Source of the DNA: Nonlabens ulvanivorans
Lineage (GTDB): Bacteria; Bacteroidota; Bacteroidia; Flavobacteriales; Flavobacteriaceae
Reading direction: 5' to 3'
Length of the DNA: 64,000 nt
NCBI RefSeq assembly: GCF_000755285.1
Contig: NZ_BBMK01000010.1
Span: 1 to 64,000, forward strand
Shown: in pieces, positions 45,718 through 53,671 of the stretch
How the letters are laid out: each line of letters opens with the position of its first letter
Position numbering within the stretch: position 1 is the stretch's first letter
Position numbers and translations under genes: made by a program
The notes under the pieces: model-generated
Told to the model about the DNA's origin: nothing
What the model saw: only the letters and a program-made list of their open reading frames with translations
Databases searched by the model: none

Positions 45718-46545
45718 TTAAGAATTCTTCACAATTCCAAAAGGTGTGAAATCTTTCTTTTCAGTACGTGTTGCTTTTCTTATGGCTAGGTTTTTATCAA
45801 TAGACTCTTGATTCTTATAGCCACGTGCATGATCTAAATGAAGACATATAGCACTATATCTAATCTGTTTAGATTTAATACCATGATTAAATAATCGTTC
45901 TCCCAGCTCGCGATCTTGTCCACCATATTGCATACGCTCATCAAAACCATTTACAGCTTTTAAATCCTTTAACCAGCCACTAGAGTTATGACCATTCCAG
46001 CTAGCGTTAGTAGGCGTTAATCGTTCCATCACACCTGCCTGCACAAATCCTGAAGTAAGCTTTTGATTTTTATATGAAGATGGCAACCCATTTTCTTTTA
46101 ACCATTTTAAATCAAAACATTTTTGTGTTGCAATATCTTCCTTAGTAATTGATTGAGATAAATCTAGAGGTAATTTATAGTATCCACCAGATAAAAAATA
46201 TCCTGGAGAACGGCGCTCATAATGAATCTGCAAAAAATCTTCTCTAGCAATACAGTCTCCATCAGTCATTACCACATATGGAGAAGTACAAGCCATCAAT
46301 GCCTTGTTAAGAATCTCACTTTTTTGAAAACCATTATCCTCATGCCAGACGTGTATAATAGGTTTTGAAGAAATGGTTCTATAATGATCTATAAAATCTT
46401 TAGTTTCCTGACCACTTCCATCATCTGCAATTACGATTTCAAATTCTCTAAAGATTTGATGCTCATAACTCCACAAGGTTTTCTCTAACCACTCTACTGA
46501 GTTATATGTACTAATGACAACAGATATAGACGGATTTTCTATCAT
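45718..46545 (-). CDS. glycosyltransferase family 2 protein
   Basis: 275 residues from the ATG giving MIENPSISVVISTYNSVEWL. GT-A features: VIADDGSGQET (nucleotide), VVMTDGDCIAREDF (DxD-like), YGGQDRELGERL (C-terminal glycosyltransferase domain with a second conserved acid pair). It is convergent with the GT9 gene (15 bp apart). Likely a sugar-adding enzyme of LPS or exopolysaccharide core; acceptor unknown. Confidence 0.85.
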   Translation of the reverse strand: MIENPSISVVISTYNSVEWLEKTLWSYEHQIFREFEIVIADDGSGQETKDFIDHYRTISSKPIIHVWHEDNGFQKSEILNKALMACTSPYVVMTDGDCIAREDFLQIHYERRSPGYFLSGGYYKLPLDLSQSITKEDIATQKCFDLKWLKENGLPSSYKNQKLTSGFVQAGVMERLTPTNASWNGHNSSGWLKDLKAVNGFDERMQYGGQDRELGERLFNHGIKSKQIRYSAICLHLDHARGYKNQESIDKNLAIRKATRTEKKDFTPFGIVKNS

Positions 46546-46652
46546 AAAAAAGAATAATACTGTAAATTTCGACAAATTTAGTGATTCATAAGCGGTTATA
46601 TGAATTACAAGTTTATTTTTGCTCATATTAAACCCAAGAACCTACCTGCCAT

Positions 46653-47420
46653 ATGTCCAAAGTTTCATTATCTGCTATAGTACCTGCATACAATGAGGCA
46701 CACAATATTGTTGAAGTTTTAAAGAGTGTTGATTTTTGTGACGAAGTCATTTTAGTAGACAGTAATAGTACTGACAACACTATAGAACTAGCACAACCAC
46801 ATATCACAAAACTATTAACTAGAGAGTATGTACATAGTGCTTCTCAAAAAAACTGGGCCATACCGCAGGCAAAGCATGAATGGATTCTATTAGTAGATGC
46901 AGATGAGCGAGTAACGCCTGCATTAAGAGAAGAAATCCTTACCTTACTTGAGACCATTGATGATCATGAAGAAGTAGGCTACTGGATGAAGCGTCGCAAC
47001 TTCTTTATGGGAAAGCAAATACGCCATAGTGGATGGAAGAATGATCGCGTTATTCGTCTATTCAAAAAATCTAAATGTAAATATGTCGATAAGCATGTGC
47101 ATTCAGAAATTGAAGCTGATGGTAAAGTAGGCTGGCTAGAAAATAAACTATTACACTACAAATACATCAGTATCGATCACCACGTGGATAAGCTGCAACG
47201 ATATGCTGGTTTACAAGCTCGTGATTTTGATAAAAAAGTAGGTAAAATAACTGCTTTCCACGTAGTTATTAAACCGATGTGGGGGGGTTTTATAAAGCAC
47301 TACTTTGTACAACTAGGATTTTTGGACGGTTTTGTAGGCTTCTCTATTGCTTACTTAAGAAGCTATGGGATCTTTATGCGTTATGTGAAGTTGTGGCTTT
47401 ATCGTCGCGATCTGGAGTAA
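46653..47420 (+). CDS. glycosyltransferase family 2 protein (WaaE/KdtX-like)
   Basis: 255 residues. SAIVPAYNEAHNIVEVLKSVDFCDEVILVDSNSTDNT, LLVDADERVTPALREEI, and KHVHSEIEADGKVGWLENKLLHY resemble LPS-core beta-glucosyltransferases of the WaaE group. The C-terminal IKPMWGGFIKHYFVQLGFLDGFVGFSIAYLRS matches the family except for one extra glycine: family members read like PLFRFFKHYFLKLGFLDG, so the seven-G tract at 47281-47287 (four expected) adds a residue. It is divergent from the GT2 gene upstream. Confidence 0.87.
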   Translation: MSKVSLSAIVPAYNEAHNIVEVLKSVDFCDEVILVDSNSTDNTIELAQPHITKLLTREYVHSASQKNWAIPQAKHEWILLVDADERVTPALREEILTLLETIDDHEEVGYWMKRRNFFMGKQIRHSGWKNDRVIRLFKKSKCKYVDKHVHSEIEADGKVGWLENKLLHYKYISIDHHVDKLQRYAGLQARDFDKKVGKITAFHVVIKPMWGGFIKHYFVQLGFLDGFVGFSIAYLRSYGIFMRYVKLWLYRRDLE

Positions 47421-47421
47421 A

Positions 47422-48261
47422 CTACCCTATCTTTTCTTTTAATTTTTCAGGTGTGAGTTTAAAATAATCCATCAAGGCGTTCCATTGTACCCTATTAAGA
47501 TCTTGACCTTTATTTACCGTTTTAAGAGCTACAAATTGTGTTCCCATAATAGGTACTGGATCGATGATCTTTGAACTGTTCTTAATTGATAAAGTGCCAT
47601 TTAACACAGCCATCATTTTAAACCATAGATCGTCTGCCTTAGGAGCTAGTTTCATAAACAATTCTACATCCTGCACTCTACTATCTAGACTACCTGCTGG
47701 ATACAACACACAAAAAGCACCTACTGGCATTACCAGTTGAGGATCTGGTGGCATTTGATTTATGAAAGGCCACTTTCCATAGGACAATAACTTGCCATCT
47801 TTATAGGTAATATTACGACAGCGATTTCCTATGACGCTTTGTGGATACTTAAGATACTCTTCATAAGTGATCCTTAACGTAGATGGATGGTAAATTACAT
47901 CATCATCACAGGTAATGATAGCTTTATCTGGAAATGCCTCTAGGCTATGAATCAACTTGCGGTGTGAAAAACCATATTTAGAAAATCTAATCTCAAATAA
48001 ATCACCTTCTAATTTGCGCAATGAAGCCGGGATTTCATCTTTCAAATCTTCCTTGAGCCATAGAATGATTTTCTCTGGTTGGTATTCTTGCATCATCATA
48101 CTGCGTATGGTGATTGATAATGTTTTAAGTCTCGTAGGGATTGAAGTAAGAGATACGATTACCGGAATACGTTTCACCGGATTCTTCCCTAACTTCTTTC
48201 TAGAAATACATAACATCCTAGCGCTATGATAAATGGAACCTGGTATTTCACTTAACTTCAT
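47422..48261 (-). CDS. glycosyltransferase-like protein
   Basis: 279 residues. It opens RIPVIVSLTSIPTRLKTLSITIRSMMMQEYQPEKIILWL and has ITCDDDVIYHP (a DxD-like metal/nucleotide site) and VGAFCVLYPAGSLDSRVQDVELFMKLAPKADDLWFKMMAVLNG, all seen in a group of bacterial glycosyltransferases of GT-A type with poorly known acceptor. It forms a two-gene unit with the kinase-like gene (2-bp gap), convergent with the WaaE-like gene. Confidence 0.8.
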   Translation of the reverse strand: MKLSEIPGSIYHSARMLCISRKKLGKNPVKRIPVIVSLTSIPTRLKTLSITIRSMMMQEYQPEKIILWLKEDLKDEIPASLRKLEGDLFEIRFSKYGFSHRKLIHSLEAFPDKAIITCDDDVIYHPSTLRITYEEYLKYPQSVIGNRCRNITYKDGKLLSYGKWPFINQMPPDPQLVMPVGAFCVLYPAGSLDSRVQDVELFMKLAPKADDLWFKMMAVLNGTLSIKNSSKIIDPVPIMGTQFVALKTVNKGQDLNRVQWNALMDYFKLTPEKLKEKIG

Positions 48262-48263
48262 AG

Positions 48264-49031
48264 CTATTTGTTTCCTTTAAAAATAGATTTAAACTTTTTT
48301 TTCAAACGCTTCTTCCGATGAAAAGCCTCTTGAAAGTCCTGTGTGTACTTCCACATTTGTGAGATGGTTTCCTCAGGACGCTTTCGCGAAAGCGTAGCAT
48401 ATTCTAGCCCCCCCATTACGTCATACATCCATTTATGAGGTGACAGTCTTTCAAAATTTTTAAGACGGTCATCCCACGGAATGTCATAAAACTTCATGCG
48501 GTTCAAATCGACCAAAGCAAATTCATAATGATCACCTACCTTAGTGATTAAGGTGTTTCCTGGTGAATTATCTAGGAAGTAAACACCGGACTCGTGCATA
48601 TGATAAATAAATCTAGTGAACTCTTTTAAAATTTGTTCTTTATCTTCTATCGAATCGTCATTAATAAGCTCTCGATAGGTAAAATCGCAATTTAATTGCT
48701 TTGAAATATAGAAACTAGTACCAAAATTAAACAAGGATTTTTGTTCTAGATAAGCGATAGGATCTGGTGTACCTATTCCTTTTTCCATAAGGATTGTAGC
48801 ATACTCAAAAGAACGTTGTGCTTTTGATTTTCTAAAAAATTTATATACTATTTTATTAATAGCATTAGGCTTTCTAAATCTCTTAAAATTAAGAGATTCA
48901 CCATCTACATCAATTACTTTTACCACATTACGCCCGTCATGTAATGACCTTCCTATCTGGTCAAAACGAGTAATCACGCCTTCTATAGAAGGTCTTAAAA
49001 ATTGATATGAGTCTTGATAAACACTTTTCAT
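48264..49031 (-). CDS. lipopolysaccharide kinase InaA/Kdo kinase-like protein
   Basis: 255 residues with a protein-kinase-like fold: a Lys-containing VKVIDVDGESLNFKRF, a catalytic loop HMHESGVYFLDNSPGNTLI (HxDxxxxN-like, with Asn-Thr) and a VDLNRMKF (DFG-like Asp). Similar to WaaP/KdkA kinases that phosphorylate sugars of the LPS inner core. A seven-C tract at 48408-48414 gives YDVMGGLEYA (four would give one Gly). A palindrome copy encodes TLSRKR near the C terminus. Its neighbours are all glycosyltransferases, which supports the role. Confidence 0.82.
   Translation of the reverse strand: MKSVYQDSYQFLRPSIEGVITRFDQIGRSLHDGRNVVKVIDVDGESLNFKRFRKPNAINKIVYKFFRKSKAQRSFEYATILMEKGIGTPDPIAYLEQKSLFNFGTSFYISKQLNCDFTYRELINDDSIEDKEQILKEFTRFIYHMHESGVYFLDNSPGNTLITKVGDHYEFALVDLNRMKFYDIPWDDRLKNFERLSPHKWMYDVMGGLEYATLSRKRPEETISQMWKYTQDFQEAFHRKKRLKKKFKSIFKGNK
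48379..48394. repeat. 16-bp palindrome, perfect copy, in the kinase gene
   Basis: Read as TLSRKRPEE, the same frame as in pyrD. Confidence 0.95.
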
Positions 49032-49088
49032 GTGTCAAAACTACGAGAAGTTGATAAATACACATCCTTTGTTTTCATTTATCTTCAA

Positions 49089-50189
49089 TTATAAAATAGA
49101 TTTATAAAGGTCATAGGTTTGTTGTGCAACTTGCTGTGCTGTAAAATTGGAATTAAAGATATCTAAAGTGTTTTCAGAAAATTGTTCTCGTAGTTTTGAA
49201 TTATTTGCAAGTTCTACTAAAGAGATTGCCATTTTTTTAAAATCTTTTACAGGAACCACATACCCATTAATTCCATTCTTTACCGCATCAGGAATAACAC
49301 CTACGTTAGTACTTATAACCGGTAAACCATGACACATGGCTTCTAGCACGGCAGATGGTCCACCTTCACGTTCGGAACTCATCATAAATATATCAAATGA
49401 TGGCAGGTATCCACTAGCATTGTCCATAAAACCATAAAATTGAATGTAATCCTCAATTTTATACGCTACAACTTGACGGTTTAATTGCTCTGTTAATTTA
49501 CTACGGTAGCCAAACTGGTGCACTTTGAAATCCTTATATCCTAAATGATTTACTGTATAATCAATAGCCTTTACTAAAGTTTCTAGATCCTTTGCAGCGT
49601 TATGATTTGCAATATTCACTACATGAATAGAAGAACTATTTTTTACGATTATATCCTCAACTCGCGCAGATTGTGATTCACATCGTTCTCTTAAAATACC
49701 ATCAGTGATAATGTGTAATTTATGATGATTCTTTTTAAACATCACTTCTTTTTCCATTGCCTCTTTTATAAAAGTAGAAATACAAGAAATCACATTGATC
49801 TTATGAAAATTATATTTGTACTTACTTAATATACTCATGCTAGAACTCATTCCTTTTTTAGACATTACCACTGGAATTTCTAGCTTATGAAATAAATAAG
49901 CAAAATAAAAAAGTGTTATTGCATTACTAGTATGTAAATGAATTATGTCTGGTTTTATTTGAGTTACTAAATTTCTTAAAATCTTCTGCGAACTGCGGTT
50001 TTTATATTTCCTAGGACTTTGATGAATAGTAAAATCTGGGAATTCATTTAATTTTTCATTTAGAATACCATGAGGTAATAAATAGACGTGATTCTCTACA
50101 TCCAGACTATTCATTGCATGAGCAATATCAATTAATTGTTGCTCATTACCGCCATAAGGCCTGTGACCGTTAAGGTGAAGAATTTTCAT
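49089..50189 (-). CDS. glycosyltransferase family 4 protein
   Basis: 366 residues, GT-B fold: MKILHLNGHRPYGGNEQQLIDIA (acceptor-side start), DIIHLHTSNAITLF, and the C-terminal donor-binding SSEREGGPSAVLEAMCHGLPVISTNVGVIPDAV with the E-x7-E motif typical of retaining GT4 enzymes. It adds a sugar to an envelope glycan; identity unknown. It is the last minus-strand gene of the block and is separate (57 bp) from the kinase gene. Confidence 0.9.
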   Translation of the reverse strand: MKILHLNGHRPYGGNEQQLIDIAHAMNSLDVENHVYLLPHGILNEKLNEFPDFTIHQSPRKYKNRSSQKILRNLVTQIKPDIIHLHTSNAITLFYFAYLFHKLEIPVVMSKKGMSSSMSILSKYKYNFHKINVISCISTFIKEAMEKEVMFKKNHHKLHIITDGILRERCESQSARVEDIIVKNSSSIHVVNIANHNAAKDLETLVKAIDYTVNHLGYKDFKVHQFGYRSKLTEQLNRQVVAYKIEDYIQFYGFMDNASGYLPSFDIFMMSSEREGGPSAVLEAMCHGLPVISTNVGVIPDAVKNGINGYVVPVKDFKKMAISLVELANNSKLREQFSENTLDIFNSNFTAQQVAQQTYDLYKSIL

Positions 50190-50231
50190 AATTGTACTTT
50201 AAATACAAATATTCAACTTTTTAAAATAAAA

Positions 50232-50255
50232 AAGGGTTGTCAATTGACAACCCTT
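50232..50255 (-). terminator. terminator of the broken lipoprotein gene
   Basis: A 10-bp stem (AAGGGTTGTC) with an AATT loop; minus-strand T-run follows, 22 bp past the stop at 50278. Confidence 0.85.
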
Positions 50256-50277
50256 ATAATTGATAATTTAAAAAAAA

Positions 50278-51206
50278 TTAATTTACATTCCATATAGGGT
50301 TATGATTCCAGATGTTAGAATCATCTCCATTAACTTGATGAGTTAGATTACCGCTCATTCTAATAATAGGAGTTGGTGTCGATCCAAATTCAATATAATC
50401 ATAATTTGCTAAAATATCGATAATATTACTTTTTGCTGGATTCTGACAATTATAAAAACCACTATTATTTACAGTAAAATAGGCAATCTGACTGTTAGGA
50501 CTATTAAATCCACCAACAACACGAATATCACCGTTAAAACTATAATTTAGTAATCTTTCTGTTTGATTAGCATCTCTCCATTTCGAACCACTTTTATAGT
50601 TCATACGTAGTACAGTATAAATTTCTACAAAAATTTGATCAGCATTAATATTATTTATTCGTGTTTTTTTATTTTAAGTTCATGAACCAATCTATATTTC
50701 AGCGATTTGTTGAATCTTGGATTGCAACCGTTTCTGTAATAGACTCTATTGTATTGTTCATATTCCTTACGAAGTTCAGAAATATTCGTTGATTTTAATG
50801 AAGGCTCATTAATATCTGTTGTTTCTTCCGTAATAGAGCCAATTATTTCATAATCACTCAGAGAATTTTTTAAACTTAACCTAAGTTCATTTCCAGTTAA
50901 AATTAAAATTTTATTTCCTATTAAGCATTTTTTATTTTTATTCAAATAAAGTTGCATTAATCTAGGTACATTGTTTTTTATATCGCTATCATTGGAAAAA
51001 TAGAGTGCATTGGGATTATTGTTATTGACCCAATTTAAGATTTCATTGTTGTCAGTTATTTTATTTAGATTTGATAAAGTTTTAGTAAAATCTTCTAAAT
51101 CCTTAAATGTCATCATCGACTCAGCCGATTTATCATGTAATATTTCTTCTTTCTCACAAGAAATAATTGCTAGACAAGTAAACGCCAGTAAAAATAATTT
51201 TTTCAT
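50278..51206 (-). pseudogene. secreted lipoprotein, one frameshift
   Basis: The first fragment (from 51206) has a lipoprotein signal MKKLFLLAFTCLAIISCEKEEI and a polar body ending at 50655. Past a seven-A run (plus 50664-50670) the other frame is open through the next fragment, giving TRINNINADQIFVEIYTVLRMNYKSGSKW and onward to 50278. Joined, it is about 309 residues, with a YTVLRMNYKSG and QIAYFTVNNSGFYNC region in the second part. I do not recognise the family; similarity to DUF4848-like lipoproteins is only a loose impression. Base composition is AT-richer than its neighbours, perhaps acquired. Confidence 0.6.
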
Positions 51207-51416
51207 AATATTTTGAATTTGTTAGTTTGTCAAAACTATAACTTTTAAATGAATCGTAGGACTTTACCTATTACTAAATATTTTTAATAATGTAAATTAT
51301 TAGTAAATTTAAAAAGCATCGATAAAGGACGGATTGTTAGAGGAATGTCGTGAGCTTAATCGTAATTTTGTCAAAAGAGCTTTTGAATACCTAGAAGTCT
51401 AATAATACAGTAGATT

Positions 51417-52067
51417 ATGCCACGACGCAGTGAACGCGATAAAAATAGAAGAGATCAAGTAAGAGGACGCACTCCTAGCCAGAAAAAGCAAGAAGTAGTA
51501 GACTTACCTATGGAAGATGTAAGAGAAGCAGTAACTGCTTTAAAGAAAGGTAAAATCATTCTTTATCCTACTGACACTATTTATGGTATAGGCTGTGATG
51601 CTACTAACTATGATGCTGTAGAAGAGCTTTATAAAATTAAAGAAAGAGATCCTGCAAAATCACTAATTATTTTAGTAGATAGTTTTGACATGCTAGACCG
51701 TTACATTGAAGAAGTACCAGAAATGGCATGGCAAGTTTTAAAATTAAATAAAAAGCCACTTACCATAATCTATGACAGACCTAAAGCTGTTGCAGAAAAT
51801 CTAATCGCAACAGACAATACACTAGCCATAAGAGTGACTAACGATTCAGTATGTCGTGCATTGATCAGAGGATTAAGAAAGCCGATAGTTTCAACTAGCG
51901 CAAACTTAAGTGGTGAAAAAACTCCTGTAGGATTTATAGACATTAGTGAAGAATTAAAAAGTAGAATAGATCACATCCTAGATTTACCACTTGCCAAAAC
52001 TAATGTCCCACCATCATCCATTATTAAAATATCAAATGATGGAACAATGAAAATATTGAGAAAGTAA
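51417..52067 (+). CDS. L-threonylcarbamoyladenylate synthase (Sua5/YrdC/YwlC family)
   Basis: 216 residues. A basic N-terminal extension (MPRRSERDKNRRDQVRG) precedes the YrdC domain: GKIILYPTDTIYGIGCDATNYDAVEELYKIKERDPAKSLIILV, KKPLTIIY and RKPIVSTSANLSGEKTP. It makes threonylcarbamoyl-AMP for t6A on ANN-decoding tRNAs. It is followed after 4 bp by cca, so two tRNA-maturation genes form an operon. Confidence 0.92.
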   Translation: MPRRSERDKNRRDQVRGRTPSQKKQEVVDLPMEDVREAVTALKKGKIILYPTDTIYGIGCDATNYDAVEELYKIKERDPAKSLIILVDSFDMLDRYIEEVPEMAWQVLKLNKKPLTIIYDRPKAVAENLIATDNTLAIRVTNDSVCRALIRGLRKPIVSTSANLSGEKTPVGFIDISEELKSRIDHILDLPLAKTNVPPSSIIKISNDGTMKILRK

Positions 52068-52071
52068 TATC

Positions 52072-53508
52072 ATGGAGCAACTGCTATTTAAAGATGCAAT
52101 CTCACATCCAGTATTTAAAACCATTAGTGAAGCTGCTGCATCATTAGGTGTTGACGCCTATGTGATTGGTGGATTTGTGAGAGACTATTTTCTCAAACGT
52201 GGTGCAAAACAAGATATAGACATCGTCGCAGTAGGCAGCGGTATTGAACTAGCTCAAAAAGTAGCAGAATTGTTACCGCAAAGCACTAAAGTATCTGTCT
52301 TTAAAACCTACGGTACTGCCATGGTAAAGACAGATGATTTTGAACTTGAATTTGTAGGTGCTCGCAAGGAAAGTTACACTAGAGATAGTCGCAATCCGAT
52401 TGTAGAAGATGGCACTCTAGAAGATGATCAAAACCGTAGAGACTTTACCATTAACGCTATGGCGTTCTCATTAAACCCAGATAACTATGGGGAATTAATA
52501 GACCCTTTTAACGGTATGGTAGATCTTGAAAAAAAGATTATTAAAACCCCCATTAGAACCAGACGTCACCTATAGTGATGACCCATTGCGCATGATGCGA
52601 GCCATTAGATTTGCTGCTCAATTAAACTTTAGGATTAACGATGATTCATTTCATAGTATAAAGAATAATGCAAGCCGCATTAAAATTATCACTAATGAAC
52701 GCATCATCACAGAATTAAATAAAATTATGATGTGTGATGAACCATCACATGGCTTTATTTTATTAGAAAAGACAGGCCTCTTGCCTACTTTTTACCAGAA
52801 CTTACAGCCCTTAAAGGTATTGAAGAAGTAGAAGGTCAAAAGCATAAAGATAACTTTTACCACACACTAGAAGTAGTCGATAACATCTCTCGCAATACAG
52901 ACAACTTATGGCTGCGATGGGCTGCTTTATTACATGATATAGGTAAGGCACCGACAAAGAAATTTAGTAAAAAAGTAGGATGGACCTTCCATGGTCACGA
53001 ATTTAAAGGTGCAAAGATGGTATATCATCTTTTCAAACGTTTGAAAATGCCCCCCCTTAACGATAAGATGAAATTTGTGCAATTAATGGTGCGCATGTCT
53101 TCTAGACCTATCGCCGTTATTGATGAGAGTGCTACAGATAGCGCTGTGCGCAGACTAGTGCATGACGCAGGCGACTACATTGAAGATTTAATGATATTGT
53201 GCGAGGCAGATATCACTACTAAAAACCCATACCGCTTTAAGAAATATCATAACAATTTTAAGAAAGTAAGGGATAAAATTGTAGAAGTTGAAGAACGTGA
53301 TCATGTGCGCAACTTTCAGCCACCAGTAAGTGGAGAAGAGATAATGAAAGCTTTTAACTTACAACCATGTCGCGAGATTGGTATGATTAAAAGCGCTATT
53401 AAAAACTCCATCCTCGATGGCGATATCCCAAATGAACATGATGCAGCCTATGCTTTTATGATTGAAAAAGGTATAAAACTAGGCCTTACACAAGTAGAAG
53501 AACTTTAA
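52072..53508 (+). pseudogene. cca: CCA tRNA nucleotidyltransferase, two frameshifts
   Basis: About 478 residues in three pieces. The first has VIGGFVRDYFLKRGAKQDIDIVAVGSG (nucleotidyltransferase, DxD) and RRDFTINAMAF; the second DPLRMMRAIRFAAQ; the third the HD region (WAALLHDIGKAPTKKFSKKVGWTFHGHE) and a helical C terminus. It adds CCA to tRNA ends. Frame 1 breaks at a five-C run, 52547-52551 (four give KTPLEPDVTYSDDPLRMMRAIRFA, the family sequence). Frame 2 breaks near 52783 (one base missing, giving LLAYFLPELTALKGIEEVE). A seven-C tract at 53050-53056 adds a Pro. An essential gene with three defects points to sequence error. Confidence 0.9.
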
Positions 53509-53515
53509 GAGTATT

Positions 53516-53530
53516 GCTTTCGCGAAAGCG
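53516..53530. repeat. palindrome copy, 15 of 16 bp, after cca
   Basis: Begins 7 bp after the cca stop codon; no T-tract. Confidence 0.92.
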
Positions 53531-53619
53531 AAATATCATTATTAATGTGCAAATATCTTAGTCATTACAGCGCTTATTTTATAACTCCATAAACTGAAAA
53601 TGAAGTTTCAGCAATCGGA

Positions 53620-53651
53620 TTGAATAAAAACACTTGAAAATATTAGTTTTA
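53620..53651 (+). promoter_or_regulatory. possible promoter of the propeller histidine kinase gene
   Basis: TTGA (53620-53623), 20 bp, TAGTTTTA (53644-53651); one mismatch in each box, about 20 bp ahead of the TTG start. Confidence 0.4.
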
Positions 53652-53671
53652 CCATAACCTAAAAACCAATA

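Noticed and set aside
53531-53671. Origin of replication features in the AT-rich gap after cca
   Set aside because: No DnaA-box cluster or dnaA/dnaN gene is seen.
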